A stretch of DNA of 53,203 nucleotides from Nonomuraea turkmeniaca (lineage in GTDB: Bacteria; Actinomycetota; Actinomycetes; Streptosporangiales; Streptosporangiaceae). The position numbers and the translations under genes were made by a program. This document shows positions 1 through 9,230 of this stretch, in pieces; the stretch's first letter is position 1; each line of letters begins with the position of its first letter. Where the stretch lies: contig NZ_VCKY01000046.1 of the NCBI RefSeq assembly GCF_005889735.1, forward strand, positions 1 to 53,203, given 5' to 3'. The notes under the pieces are model-generated. The model had not been told where the DNA came from. It saw nothing but the letters and a program-made list of their open reading frames with translations, and searched no databases.

Positions 1-1
1 C

Positions 2-301
2 ACCACCACCCCGGCGCCTGCCGCTCCGGCCACCAGCACCCCGGCGACCACCCGCCCTCCGGCCGCTCCGGGGGAGATCCGGCCGCAGGGGGCGCAAGTG
101 ACACGGACCCGAGAACCCCGGCCGCGCTCCGTCCGCCCGCGCGTGGTCCGCCCCCGGAAGACGTCCGTCGCCAGCCAGCACACCAGCGACACGCTCGTGA
201 GCAGCCCCACGAGCCCCCGGGGGTCCCCGACCGGCATGCCGCCGACGGCTTCCCCGTCCGCGGCGACCGTCCAGTCCGACGAGGCCGACGAGGCCGACTA
301 G
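2..301 (+). CDS. C-terminal fragment of an unidentified Pro/Thr/Ala-rich protein (5' end outside window)
   Basis: The frame is open from the left edge to a TAG at 299-301. The first 30 residues are almost only Thr, Pro and Ala, a composition common in linkers of exported or membrane-anchored actinobacterial proteins. A basic Arg/Pro stretch follows, then a Ser/Thr/Pro-rich part and an acidic end (QSDEADEAD). No conserved domain lies in the visible part, so no function is proposed. The fragment may be the disordered tail of a longer gene. The gap to coaE (302-404) is convergent and holds short CAGGCTCTC direct repeats and a weak 5-bp hairpin at about 382-397. A spurious open frame in GC-rich DNA remains possible. 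Confidence 0.4.
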   Translation, partial: TTTPAPAAPATSTPATTRPPAAPGEIRPQGAQVTRTREPRPRSVRPRVVRPRKTSVASQHTSDTLVSSPTSPRGSPTGMPPTASPSAATVQSDEADEAD

Positions 302-404
302 CGCAGGCTCTCAGGCGCTGTCCCTCGGCTCCCAGGCTCTCGGGCGCAGGCTCGCCGCTCCTGCCGCCGCCTGAGCGCGACGCCCCAACCCGGGGGCCGC
401 GCTG

Positions 405-1007
405 TCAACCGCGGGCGGCGCGCCGGCGCAGCTCCTCCCACACCTCGCTCACCCGCGCGTCCAGCTCCTCCAGCGAGCCCTCGTTCGGGACCACGACGTC
501 CGCGACCGCCAGCCGGTCCTCCCGGCTCGCCTGCGCCGCGATGCGCGCCTTGGCGTCGGCCTCCGCCATCCCCCGGTGCCCGGCCAGCCGCCTGATGCGT
601 ACGTCGTTGGCCGCGTCCACCACGATGACCACGTCGTACATCGGGGCCAGCTTGTTCTCCGCCAGCAGCGGCACGTCGTACACGACGATCGCGTCGTCGG
701 CCGCCGCGCCCTGCAGCTGGGCCACCCGCTCCCCCACCAGCGGATGGACGATCGCGTTGAGCGCCGCCAGCCGCTCGGAGTCGGCGAAGACGATGGACCC
801 GAGCTTCTCCCTGTTGAGCGACCCGTCGGGGTGCAGCACCTCGTCCCCGAACGCGGCCACCACCCGCGCCAGGCCGACCGTGCCGGGCTCGACCACCTCA
901 CGCGCGATCTTGTCGGCGTCGATCACGACGGCTCCCCTGGCCGCGAGCCGCTTGGACACCTCGCTCTTGCCGGAGCCGATGCCGCCGGTGAGCCCAATCT
1001 TCAACAC
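405..1007 (-). CDS. coaE: Dephospho-CoA kinase
   Basis: Catalyses the last step of coenzyme A synthesis, ATP-dependent phosphorylation of the 3'-OH of dephospho-CoA, in the cytoplasm. The N-terminus holds the P-loop [11 protein letters not shown] (residues 5-15) followed by the [13 protein letters not shown] segment typical of the family. At 200 aa it matches the usual single-domain enzyme; some actinobacterial CoaE proteins carry an extra GrpB-like C-terminal domain that is absent here. I chose the GTG at 1007 because an AGG lies about 8 nt upstream; a TTG two codons further out (1013) is the alternative. The gene is divergent from the Clp-N gene at 1055, and the 47-bp gap must hold both promoters. 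Confidence 0.96.
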   Translation of the reverse strand: MLKIGLTGGIGSGKSEVSKRLAARGAVVIDADKIAREVVEPGTVGLARVVAAFGDEVLHPDGSLNREKLGSIVFADSERLAALNAIVHPLVGERVAQLQGAAADDAIVVYDVPLLAENKLAPMYDVVIVVDAANDVRIRRLAGHRGMAEADAKARIAAQASREDRLAVADVVVPNEGSLEELDARVSEVWEELRRRAARG

Positions 1008-1054
1008 CGGCAAAGCCTATCCACCATCCTGCCGAACGGGGTCATCATCGAAGT

Positions 1055-1771
1055 ATGACGACCACGATCGCAGGGGCGGCGCACGACCAGGCCACGGCGG
1101 TCGGCGACGACTGGGTGGGGCCGCCGCACATCGTGCTGGCCCTGCTGGCCGGCGACTCGATCGCCGCCCGCGTGCTCGCCGAGGCCGGGCTGGACCGCTC
1201 GCGGGCGCTGGAGTGCATGCCGCACCGCCGCACGAGGCCCGGGCACGGGTCGGGCGGTTTCGCCAACCCGGCCTTCCACAAGCTGTACGGCGTCGCCACC
1301 GGCCTGGCGCTGGCCGGTGGTGTCCGGGGCCCGGCGCCCGAGCACTGGCTGCTCGCGCTGGCCTACGAGGCGCAGAACAGGGAGGCGACGCCGCTGCACA
1401 TGTTCGGCCTGGAACCGGCCCGGATCGTCGAGGCACTGCGCGACCGCGGCGTCCCGGTGCCGCCGCTCGACCCGCCCGTGTACGTCCCCTGGCGGGGCCG
1501 GCACCAGATCGTCGTGCCCGCGTCCAGGCTCCAGCCGGTGCTCGCCCGGCTCAACGCCGAGCATCCGGCCGGCTCGGAGTGGCGGTGGGGCTGGAGCTGG
1601 GTCGACGACGACATGGGCCGCGCCATGATCATCGCTGAGGAGGGGATCGATCTGGCCGCGGCCGCCGCAGGTGAACCATCGTCAGATGATCGTCCATCCG
1701 CTCGCGATGCGTCTCCCGGTAGCCCAGGCGACGGTAGAGCCGCAGGTTGGCCTCCGACAGGTGCCCGGTGA
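1055..1771 (+). CDS. Clp N-terminal (Clp repeat) domain protein
   Basis: 238 aa. Residues 1 to about 150 resemble two Clp-N repeats, the substrate- and adaptor-binding helical module at the start of ClpA/ClpC: GPPHIVLALLAGDSIAARVL is followed by a second, similar segment, APEHWLLALAYE. No AAA+ domain follows, so this is a stand-alone Clp-N protein; such proteins in actinobacteria are thought to be adaptors or decoys, but their role is mostly unknown. The last 48 or so residues (GEPSSDDRPSARDASPGSP and on) are low complexity and lie antisense to the neighbouring acetyltransferase gene, so they may reflect loss of an earlier stop codon. The ATG start has no strong ribosome binding site. Confidence 0.75.
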   Translation: MTTTIAGAAHDQATAVGDDWVGPPHIVLALLAGDSIAARVLAEAGLDRSRALECMPHRRTRPGHGSGGFANPAFHKLYGVATGLALAGGVRGPAPEHWLLALAYEAQNREATPLHMFGLEPARIVEALRDRGVPVPPLDPPVYVPWRGRHQIVVPASRLQPVLARLNAEHPAGSEWRWGWSWVDDDMGRAMIIAEEGIDLAAAAAGEPSSDDRPSARDASPGSPGDGRAAGWPPTGAR

Positions 1772-2102
1772 ACAGGTCGAACGCCGTGGCCTCCGGCACC
1801 TCCTCGTGCAGCGAGCTCAGCAGGGCCGTGCCCAGCCCCTGACCCTGCCGGTCCGGGGCGACGACAAGACGGCCGACCACGCAGGTGGTGCCGGACACCT
1901 GCCCGCGTACGGCACCGACGATCCGGCCCTGGTCGAGCGCCTTGAGCACGACGGCGGTCTCGATGACCTTCCGCAGCTGCTCCAGTGACTCGACGAGCGG
2001 CAGGATGTACGGGTCGCCGTAGAGCTGGGCCTCGCTCACGTACGCGGCCCGCTGCACGGTGAGGATCTCCCCCGCGTCCGCCGCCACCGCTCGTTCGATC
2101 AT
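1629..2102 (-). CDS. GNAT family N-acetyltransferase
   Basis: 157 aa with the GNAT fold. The acetyl-CoA-binding motif A is clear at residues 80-95 (VVAPDRQGQGLGTALL, the R/Q-x-x-G-x-G/A pyrophosphate loop). It is followed by the usual LSEANLRLYRRLGYRE segment, in which an Asn and Tyr line the active site. The acceptor substrate cannot be told. The start ATGATCGAACG at 2102 fits the typical M-I-x-R-A-x opening of the family. The frame stays open upstream into the epoxide hydrolase gene, but that part has no similarity. The last 143 bp overlap the convergent Clp-N gene, and the basic tail (RRPRPDRSPPQR) probably lies outside the fold. Confidence 0.85.
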   Translation of the reverse strand: MIERAVAADAGEILTVQRAAYVSEAQLYGDPYILPLVESLEQLRKVIETAVVLKALDQGRIVGAVRGQVSGTTCVVGRLVVAPDRQGQGLGTALLSSLHEEVPEATAFDLFTGHLSEANLRLYRRLGYRETHRERMDDHLTMVHLRRPRPDRSPPQR

Positions 2103-2185
2103 CACGCGCAGCACCCTATCCGTTCGGCGTCGCCGCGGCGGACATCTCGGCTGCGCCAGCCTCCAGGAGGATCGGGCACACCCGG

Positions 2186-3319
2186 TTACCCGATGACCCG
2201 GAAAAATGCGCGGACGCCCTCCACCAGCGACTCGGGCGTCGCCATCGCCACCATGTGACTGGGACTGTGGGCGTCTCCCCAGTACACGATGTCGTTCTTG
2301 CGCTCGGCGATCCGCCGCAGCAGCTCCGGCCCGCCATGGGTGGTCCCCGTCGGCACCACCGTCTGGTCGATCGGCATGCCGGCCGCCCCTTCGTAGTACG
2401 TCCACGACGACGAGCCGCCGGTGCCCGTCAGCCAGTACAGGCTGGCGTTGGTCAGCACCAGGTCGCGATCGATGGGCTCGGCCTCCGATCCCCAGCCGTC
2501 GAACTCCTTGAACCGCTCGACCAGATAGGCCAGTTGCGCCACCGGCGAGTCCGCGAACCCGTAGGCGAGCGTCTGCGGCCGGGCGGCCAGATAGGGCCCG
2601 TAGCCGCTGCCGCCGGCCATCAGGTCCGCCATCTTCTTCAGCTCGGCCAGCTCCTCCTCGCTCGCCCCCTCGAGCTCGGCGGGGTCCCCGGTGGGGATGC
2701 CGAGCCCGGCCGTGATGACCGCGCCGGCCACGTGCTCGGGGTCCAGCGCGGCCAGCTGCGGCGTGACCAGAGCTCCCGCGTCGTTGCCGTGCGCGCCGTA
2801 CCGGTCGTACCCGAGCCTGCGCATCAGCTCGGCCCACGTGCGCGCCACCCGCTCGATGCTCCACGGCCGCTCGTCGGCGGGCTCCGGGAACGGCGAGAAC
2901 GCGAACCCGGGCAGCGACGGCGCGACCACGTGGAAGGCCACGTCGGGGTCGAGCCCGTGGGCCCGCGGGTCGGTGAGCGGGCCGATGACGTCGAGGAACT
3001 CGGCGACGGAGTTCGGCCAGCTGTGCGTGATGATCAGCGGCAGCGCGTCCGGCTCCGGGGAGCGCACGTGCACGAAGTGGATGGTCTGCCCGTCGATCTC
3101 GGTGGTGAACTGCGGGAAGACGTTCAGCCTTGCCTCCTGCGCGCGCCAGTCGAACCCGCCGGCCCAATAGGCGGCCAGCTCGCGCAGGTACTCGACCGGC
3201 ACTCCCCGGCCCCACCCTCCGGGCAGCTGCCCGGCCCATCTGGTACGCCGCAGCCGGTCCCTGAGGTCGTCGATGTCGGCCTGCGGGATGTCGATGCGGA
3301 AACCGTTGATCTCGTCCAT
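2186..3319 (-). CDS. Epoxide hydrolase (EHN domain plus alpha/beta hydrolase)
   Basis: 377 aa. Residues 1 to about 110 form the epoxide-hydrolase N-terminal (EHN) domain that packs over the active site (FRIDIPQADIDDLRDRLRRT). An alpha/beta-hydrolase core follows. The oxyanion-hole motif reads HSWP (residues 99-102) rather than the common HGWP, and the nucleophile elbow is HGNDAG with Asp180. The late SHMVA segment probably supplies the catalytic His. Such enzymes open epoxides by an Asp-ester mechanism; the natural substrate is not visible. The ATG at 3319 was chosen; a GTG at 3325 is two codons longer. The neighbouring genes give no pathway, and a role in detoxification or secondary metabolism is only inferred. 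Confidence 0.9.
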   Translation of the reverse strand: MDEINGFRIDIPQADIDDLRDRLRRTRWAGQLPGGWGRGVPVEYLRELAAYWAGGFDWRAQEARLNVFPQFTTEIDGQTIHFVHVRSPEPDALPLIITHSWPNSVAEFLDVIGPLTDPRAHGLDPDVAFHVVAPSLPGFAFSPFPEPADERPWSIERVARTWAELMRRLGYDRYGAHGNDAGALVTPQLAALDPEHVAGAVITAGLGIPTGDPAELEGASEEELAELKKMADLMAGGSGYGPYLAARPQTLAYGFADSPVAQLAYLVERFKEFDGWGSEAEPIDRDLVLTNASLYWLTGTGGSSSWTYYEGAAGMPIDQTVVPTGTTHGGPELLRRIAERKNDIVYWGDAHSPSHMVAMATPESLVEGVRAFFRVIG

Positions 3320-3462
3320 GCCCACGACGTTAGGACCGAACGCGGCAAGGTTCGTTCCGCATTAGCTCCCGATCGCGCCAACGCCATGAGGTGCATCCCC
3401 GAGCGCACGCCGCAAGGCGGCGACCACACCGAAGGCCCGGCACCACCACCGGGCGAACACGC

Positions 3463-3498
3463 AAAAGGCCCCGCACGGTCAACCCGTGCGGGGCCTTT
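3463..3498 (-). terminator. Rho-independent terminator of rpsA
   Basis: The two arms AAAGGCCCCGCACGG and CCGTGCGGGGCCTTT are near-perfect complements around a short loop. On the minus strand the stem is followed by TTTT. It lies 18 bp past the rpsA stop codon. Confidence 0.93.
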
Positions 3499-3516
3499 CA
3501 AGAAGGCTGGGATGCC

Positions 3517-5001
3517 TTAGCTCTGGCCACCCGCGAGCTTCTCGCGCAGCGCCGCGAGCGCCTCGTCAGAGGCGAGCGCGCCACTGGCCGGAGCCGACGT
3601 CGAGGTGCTGCCCTGCTGGGGCTGCGTCTCGCCGCTGTAGGACGAGGGAGCGGCTTCGCCCGCCTCGGCCTCGGCCTTGCGGGCCTCCTCGATCTGCTTC
3701 TTGTGAGCCTCGAAGCGCTGCTGGGCCTCGGCGTACTGCCGCTCCCACTCCTCGCGCTGCTTGTCGAAGCCCTCGAGCCACTCCCCGGTCTCCGGGTCGA
3801 AGCCCTCGGGGTAGATGTAGTTGCCCTGGTCGTCGTAGGTCGCCGCCATGCCGTAGAGCGTCGGGTCGAACTCGACCTCGGTCCCGACCCCTTCGTTGGC
3901 CTGCTTCAGCGACAGGCTGATGCGGCGACGGTCGAGGTCGATGTCGATGATCTTGACAAAGATCTCGTCGCCGACCTGGACGACCTGCTCCGGGATCTCC
4001 ACGTGGCGCTCGGCCAGCTCGGAGATGTGGACCAGGCCCTCGATGCCCTCCTCGACCCGGACGAACGCGCCGAACGGCACCAGCTTGGTGACGCGACCCG
4101 GCACGACCTGGCCGATCTGGTGGGTGCGGGCGAACTGCTGCCACGGGTCTTCCTGGGTCGCCTTGAGCGACAGGGAGACGCGCTCGCGCTCCATGTCGAC
4201 GTCGAGGACCTCGACCGTGACCTCCTGGCCGACCTCGACGACCTCGGACGGGTGGTCGATGTGCTTCCAGGACAGCTCGGACACGTGGACCAGGCCGTCG
4301 ACCCCACCGAGGTCGACGAAGGCGCCGAAGTTGACGATCGAGGAGACGACGCCCTTGCGGACCTGACCCTTCTGGAGGGTGTTGAGGAAGGTCTGGCGGA
4401 CCTCCGACTGCGTCTGCTCGAGCCAGGCACGGCGCGACAGGACCACGTTGTTGCGGTTCTTGTCGAGCTCTATGATCTTGGCCTCGAGCTCACGGCCGAC
4501 GTACGGCTGCAGGTCGCGGACACGGCGCATCTCGACCAGGGACGCCGGGAGGAAGCCACGGAGGCCGATGTCGAGGATGAGACCACCCTTGACGACCTCG
4601 ATGACGGTGCCGGTGACGATGCCGTCCTCGTCCTTGATCTTCTCGATCGTGCCCCAGGCGCGCTCGTACTGGGCGCGCTTCTTGGACAGGATCAGCCGGC
4701 CCTCCTTGTCCTCCTTCTGGAGAACCAGGGCCTCGACGTGTTCGCCGACTTCCACGACGTCAGCGGGATCGACATCGTGCTTGATGGAAAGCTCACGCGA
4801 GGGGATGACACCCTCGGTCTTGTAGCCGATATCGAGAAGGACCTCGTCTCGATCGACCTTGACGACGGTGCCCTCAACAATGTCACCGTCGTTGAAGTAC
4901 TTGATGGTCTCGTCGATCGCGGCGAGGAAGGCTTCCTCGGACCCGATGTCGTTGACCGCTACCTGCGGGGTGCTCGAGGTGGCCTCAGTGCTGGACGTCA
5001 T
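3517..5001 (-). CDS. rpsA: 30S ribosomal protein S1
   Basis: 494 aa with four S1 RNA-binding (OB-fold) repeats at about residues 37-106, 120-190, 207-275 and 292-362, each with the GxV...GxFV.L pattern (for example GVVSSIVNFGAFVDLGGVDG). Four repeats are the actinobacterial form; the Escherichia coli protein has six. The tail after residue 363 is rich in Glu, Gln and Ala and probably forms a helix or coiled coil (EEWERQYAEAQQRFEAHKKQ). The protein helps mRNA bind the 30S subunit. The start at 5001 (MTSSTEATSSTPQ) is preceded by GGAG about 9 nt upstream; the open frame runs 60 codons further but lacks support. It lies downstream of the deacetylase gene on the same strand and ends in a strong terminator. 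Confidence 0.97.
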   Translation of the reverse strand: MTSSTEATSSTPQVAVNDIGSEEAFLAAIDETIKYFNDGDIVEGTVVKVDRDEVLLDIGYKTEGVIPSRELSIKHDVDPADVVEVGEHVEALVLQKEDKEGRLILSKKRAQYERAWGTIEKIKDEDGIVTGTVIEVVKGGLILDIGLRGFLPASLVEMRRVRDLQPYVGRELEAKIIELDKNRNNVVLSRRAWLEQTQSEVRQTFLNTLQKGQVRKGVVSSIVNFGAFVDLGGVDGLVHVSELSWKHIDHPSEVVEVGQEVTVEVLDVDMERERVSLSLKATQEDPWQQFARTHQIGQVVPGRVTKLVPFGAFVRVEEGIEGLVHISELAERHVEIPEQVVQVGDEIFVKIIDIDLDRRRISLSLKQANEGVGTEVEFDPTLYGMAATYDDQGNYIYPEGFDPETGEWLEGFDKQREEWERQYAEAQQRFEAHKKQIEEARKAEAEAGEAAPSSYSGETQPQQGSTSTSAPASGALASDEALAALREKLAGGQS

Positions 5002-5193
5002 GTGTGGAATTGCTCCGAACGCGGACAGGATGTCGATGTGGCGGATGCGCGGCAGGCCCTCTTCCGCATCAAGCCGAGGAATGACGACATCGACGTGACC
5101 GAGCGCGAGCCCGCTCCGTCTGAGGCGCGCGCGAGCCCACAGCGCAGCGATCAGCATATGAGACCTGACGCGCGAGGTCAATCCAAGGAGCCA

Positions 5194-6288
5194 TCAGTAC
5201 GCGATGACCTGGAGCCCTCGCTTGGCGTCGATATTACCCCGAAGTCGCTCCGGCATGGAGATCCGGTCGGGGTCTCCATCGGAGACGTAGCGCTCGCCAG
5301 GGTGCCTGTCCAGCCAGTCCAGCCAGTATTGCGAGCACCACTTGCGGCACTCGCCCTTCTTGCCGTTGCTCTGGATCCGCTGGATCGCCCCTCGATCAAA
5401 TTTTTTCGCGTAGGGCGAAAGCGACGGCTCCGCTCCGGCGAGGAACACGCCGGCGAAATCATACCGTGTGCCATCCCAAGCCCCGGTCCGAGCCGCCTTC
5501 TTGTCGCGCGGTAACGACCCGTACGGCAGCGCCATGGTCTTGGACGGCGGCATGCCGAGCTTCTTGAGCAGACGCTCGAGCCGGACGATCTGCTCGCGGA
5601 CCCGCTTCCTCTTGAGCGCGCGCAGGTTGGGGTGGCCCCAGGTGTGGTTGGCCACCTCGTAGCCGTGCTCGACCAGCCACCGTACGGCGGCGGCCTGGGA
5701 GGCGTGGTCGCGCAGCCCGAACGGCTCCTTGTTGATCCAGAACGTGGCGACCGGCCGGAACCCCGGGTATCGGGCGGCCACGTCCTGGATCACGGCCACG
5801 GCCGTGTCAGGAGCGGGGTTGCCGCTCGCGTCCAGCGCGAAGTGGCTGGGATGCCCGTCGTCGAACGTCAGCACCACCGGGAACTTGCCCGCCGGCACAT
5901 GGATGTCGCCGGTGGCGAACTCCCTGGCGCTGATCGGCACGTACCCCCGCTTCGCCAGCTTCTCCAGCTCCTTCCTGAGCTGGACGGGCGTGCGGTCGAG
6001 TGAGGCCATCCGCTTGCGGAGGATCCGGTGGTACATCAGGACCGGCACCAGCCCTGACTCGTTGGCGCCGACCTGCTTGGCGAACTCGGGCGTGGCCACC
6101 ACCCCGGGCGGCTGGCCGACCGGCGTCGGGGTGAGCGGCGGGACGGTGTTCTGCACCTTGGCCTCGACCGGTGGCTTGACGTGCGGCCGGTCCCCGGACG
6201 GCATGAGGCTCAGCCCGATGATCGCCACAGTGATCACGAGGACGTTCGCGATGCCGATGATCCGCGTGAGGGACGCTGATATCCGCAC
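5194..6288 (-). CDS. Membrane-anchored polysaccharide deacetylase (NodB homology)
   Basis: 364 aa. Residues 10-29 form one membrane segment with no cleavage site or lipobox, so a signal anchor is likely. A Pro-rich linker (40-75) leads to a NodB-type domain. Motif 1 is TFDDG (141-145, catalytic base and metal Asp), and motif 2 is NHTWGH (214-219, two metal-binding His). These zinc-dependent carbohydrate esterase family 4 enzymes remove N- or O-acetyl groups from peptidoglycan or other envelope glycans outside the cell. MALPYG (about 250) corresponds to the motif 3 region. The GTG start has GGGAG 5 nt upstream. The exact substrate is not visible. Confidence 0.88.
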   Translation of the reverse strand: MRISASLTRIIGIANVLVITVAIIGLSLMPSGDRPHVKPPVEAKVQNTVPPLTPTPVGQPPGVVATPEFAKQVGANESGLVPVLMYHRILRKRMASLDRTPVQLRKELEKLAKRGYVPISAREFATGDIHVPAGKFPVVLTFDDGHPSHFALDASGNPAPDTAVAVIQDVAARYPGFRPVATFWINKEPFGLRDHASQAAAVRWLVEHGYEVANHTWGHPNLRALKRKRVREQIVRLERLLKKLGMPPSKTMALPYGSLPRDKKAARTGAWDGTRYDFAGVFLAGAEPSLSPYAKKFDRGAIQRIQSNGKKGECRKWCSQYWLDWLDRHPGERYVSDGDPDRISMPERLRGNIDAKRGLQVIAY

Positions 6289-6384
6289 AACACTCCCGTG
6301 CCGCTGGGGTAAAAGACACTCCAGAGTAGTGCAGATCGCCCTAAGGCCAGGCTCCGCGAGCGGCCAGTGCAGGACACAGGCGCC

Positions 6385-6472
6385 CCGAGCGGCCGGCGCG
6401 CCTGCTCACCCTCCCGAGCGGCCGGCGCGAGAGGCCGGCACCCCGGCTCCAGCCTCCCGAGCGGCCGCGCGG
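6385..6472. repeat. Short diverged GC-rich direct repeats between polA and the deacetylase gene
   Basis: The core CGAGCGGCCGGCGCG occurs at about 6386 and 6415. A shortened copy (CGAGCGGCCGCGCGG) lies near 6458, and a weaker one (CGAGCGGCC) near 6357. Each contains or abuts CGGCCG palindromes. They lie in the gap downstream of polA; no terminator with a T-run is seen there. They are probably slipped low-complexity DNA. Confidence 0.45.
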
Positions 6473-6477
6473 AAAGG

Positions 6478-9168
6478 TCAGTGCCCGGCGTCCTCCCAGG
6501 TGCGGCCGACACCCACGGAGACCTCCAGCGGCACCCGCAGGTGGTAGGCGGCGTTCATCTGGTCGCACACGAGCTGCTTGAGCTGCTCCAGCTCCCCTGG
6601 CGCGACCTCGAAGACGAGCTCGTCGTGGACCTGCAGCAACATCCTGGAGGCCAGCTTCTCCTCGCGGATCGCCTGATGCACATGGAGCATGGCGACCTTG
6701 ATGATGTCGGCGGCCGACCCCTGGATGGGGGCGTTGAGCGCCATCCGCTCGGCCATCTCGCGGCGCTGGCGGTTGTCGCTGGTGAGGTCGGGCAGGTAGC
6801 GGCGGCGGCCCATGATGGTCTCGGTGTAGCCGTCGATGCGCGCCTGGGAGACGATGGCGTGCAGGAAGTCGCGCACCCCGCCGAACTCCTCGAAGTATTC
6901 CTCCTTCAGCGCCCGCGCCTCCGACACCGCGATGTTGAGCTGCCCGGCCAGCCCAAAGTCGGACAGGCCGTAGGCCAGGCCGTAGTTCATCGCCTTGATG
7001 CGGGCCCGCAGGTCGCCGTCGACCTGCTCGGGCGGCAGGTCGAACACGCGCGCCGCGGTGGCCTGGTGGAAGTCGTGCCCGGACTCGAAGGCGGCGATCA
7101 GCGCCTCGTCGCCCGACAGGTGGGCCATGATGCGCAGCTCGATCTGGCTGTAGTCGGCCGTCAGCAGCGTCTCGTAGCCCTCGCCGACGACGAAGCCCTG
7201 CCGGATGCGGCGGCCCTCGGCGGTGCGGATCGGGATGTTCTGCAGGTTGGGCTTCTCCGAGGACAGCCGTCCCGTTGCGGCGATGATCTGGTTGAACGTG
7301 GTGTGGATGCGGCCGTCGTCGCCGATCTCCTTGATCAACCCTTCGACCGTGGTGCGCAGCTTCTGCTGGTCACGGTGGCGCAGCATGATCGTCGGCAGCT
7401 CGTGGTCGGTCTGGGTGGCGAGCCAGGCGAGCTGGTCGGCGTCGGTGCTGTAGCCGGTCTTGATCGGCTTCGTCTTGGGCAGCTTGAGCTTGGTGAAGAG
7501 GATCTCCTGCAGTTGCTTGGGCGAGCCCAGGTTGAACTGCTCGCCGACAGCGCGGTGTGCCTCCTCCACGGCGTGCTTGACCGCGGCGCCGAACTCGGCC
7601 TCCAGGCCGGCGAAGTATTCGCTGTCGACGGCGATGCCCGCGCGCTCCAGCTCGGCCAGCACGCCCAGCAGCGGCAGCTCCACGTCGCCGAGCAGGTGGG
7701 TGCCGCCACGCCCGGCGAGGAACCGCTCCAGGGCCTCGGCGAGCTCGCGCACGGCGTGGGCGCGCAGCGCGAGGTCCTTGGCCGGGGCGTCCTCGTCGTC
7801 GCCGAACAGCGCGGCCTGGCCGGTGGACTCCTCCTCGGCCCGCAGGTCGCGGTTGAGGTAGCGGCGGGCCAGGTCCTCCAGCGCGAACGTGCGCTGCCCC
7901 GGCATCGCCAGGTAGGCGGCCAGGGCGGTGTCGCAGCTGAGGCCGCGCAGCTCCATGCCCTGCGCCCAGAGGGCCAGGATGGGCCCCTTGGCGTCGTGCA
8001 CGGCCTTGGGCTTGGTGTCGTCGGCGAGCCAGGCCCGCAGGGCGGCCTCGTCGGCCTCAGTGAGCTTGATGGGGTCGATGTGGGCGGCGGCGCCGGCGGG
8101 CGAGGCGATGGCGATGGAGTCGATGCGCCCGGTGCCGCTGCCGTAGACGCCCTTGAAGGCGAGCCCGGCGCGGCCCTCGGGCAGCGCGGCCAGCCAGCCT
8201 GCCACGCGGTCGGGGCCGAGGAGCACGGTCTCGACCTCGAAACCCTGGTCGGGCTCCTGCTCGCCGGTGCCGAGCACCTTGAACACGCGTTCGCGCAGCT
8301 CACCGCGGATCTGCAGGGTGTCGAACAGCTTGTTGATCTCCTCGCGCTCCCAGGTGCCCTGCTTGAGGTCCTCGAGCTCGACCTCCAGCGGGACGTCGCG
8401 CAGCAGCTCGGTGAGCCGCCGGTTCATCAGCACCTGGGCGACGTGCTCGCGCAGCTTGTCGCCGACCTTGCCCTTGACCTCGTCGACCCGGTCGACGAGG
8501 TCCGTCAGGGAGCCGAACTCGCGCACCCACTTGGCCGCGGTCTTCTCCCCCACGCTGGGGATGCTCAGCAGGTTGTCGCTGGGGTCGCCGCGCAGGGCCG
8601 CGAAGTCCGGGTATTGCGCCGGGGTCAGGCCGTATTTCTCCTCGACCGCCTCGGGTGTGAACCTGGTCATGTCGCTGATGCCGCGCCGTGTCATCAGGAC
8701 GGTGACGTGCTCGTTGACCAGCTGCAGCGCATCGCGGTCGCCGGTGACGATGAGAACGTTCATCCCCTGCGCGGAGGCGCGGGTGGCGAGCGTGGCGATG
8801 AGGTCGTCGGCCTCGAACCCGGCCTTGGACAGGCGCGGGATGCGGACGGTGTCGAGCAGCTCGAAGATGAGCTGCATCTGGCCGCGGAAGTCCTCCGGCG
8901 TCTCGCTCCTGTTGGCCTTGTAGTCGGAGTATTCCTCATGGCGGAACGTCGGCTCCGACCTGTCGAAGGCCACCGCCACGTGGGTCGGCTGCTCGTCGCG
9001 CAGGATGTTGGTCAGCATCGAGGTGAACCCGTAGACCGCCTCGGTGTGCTGACCGTCGGTGGTCATGAGGTTGGCGTCCTTGAGCGCGTAGAACGCGCGG
9101 TAGGCCAGCGAATGCCCGTCGAGCAGCAACAGGCACGGGCGGTTGGGGGTCACTTCACTCTTCGGCAC
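6478..9168 (-). CDS. polA: DNA polymerase I
   Basis: 896 aa, the normal three-part length. The 5'-nuclease domain (1 to about 290) holds LLLDGHSLAYRAFYAL and FEADDLIATLA and removes RNA primers and flaps. The middle domain keeps the 3'-5' exonuclease fold, but the Asp-x-Glu metal ligands are not seen in the expected place, as in other actinobacterial Pol I proteins believed to lack proofreading. The polymerase domain shows motif A (DYSQIELRIMAHLSGDE), motif B (KAMNYGLAYGLS) and motif C (VHDELVFEV). The GTG start at 9168 opens MPKSEVTPNRPCLLLLDG. The gene is divergent from the thioesterase gene at 9231, and the 62-bp gap holds both promoters. Confidence 0.98.
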   Translation of the reverse strand: MPKSEVTPNRPCLLLLDGHSLAYRAFYALKDANLMTTDGQHTEAVYGFTSMLTNILRDEQPTHVAVAFDRSEPTFRHEEYSDYKANRSETPEDFRGQMQLIFELLDTVRIPRLSKAGFEADDLIATLATRASAQGMNVLIVTGDRDALQLVNEHVTVLMTRRGISDMTRFTPEAVEEKYGLTPAQYPDFAALRGDPSDNLLSIPSVGEKTAAKWVREFGSLTDLVDRVDEVKGKVGDKLREHVAQVLMNRRLTELLRDVPLEVELEDLKQGTWEREEINKLFDTLQIRGELRERVFKVLGTGEQEPDQGFEVETVLLGPDRVAGWLAALPEGRAGLAFKGVYGSGTGRIDSIAIASPAGAAAHIDPIKLTEADEAALRAWLADDTKPKAVHDAKGPILALWAQGMELRGLSCDTALAAYLAMPGQRTFALEDLARRYLNRDLRAEEESTGQAALFGDDEDAPAKDLALRAHAVRELAEALERFLAGRGGTHLLGDVELPLLGVLAELERAGIAVDSEYFAGLEAEFGAAVKHAVEEAHRAVGEQFNLGSPKQLQEILFTKLKLPKTKPIKTGYSTDADQLAWLATQTDHELPTIMLRHRDQQKLRTTVEGLIKEIGDDGRIHTTFNQIIAATGRLSSEKPNLQNIPIRTAEGRRIRQGFVVGEGYETLLTADYSQIELRIMAHLSGDEALIAAFESGHDFHQATAARVFDLPPEQVDGDLRARIKAMNYGLAYGLSDFGLAGQLNIAVSEARALKEEYFEEFGGVRDFLHAIVSQARIDGYTETIMGRRRYLPDLTSDNRQRREMAERMALNAPIQGSAADIIKVAMLHVHQAIREEKLASRMLLQVHDELVFEVAPGELEQLKQLVCDQMNAAYHLRVPLEVSVGVGRTWEDAGH

Positions 9169-9230
9169 ACCCGCAGCCTAGTCTGCGACTGCGACAGAAA
9201 ACCTGAGCTCGGAAGAGTGGAGACGTCCCT

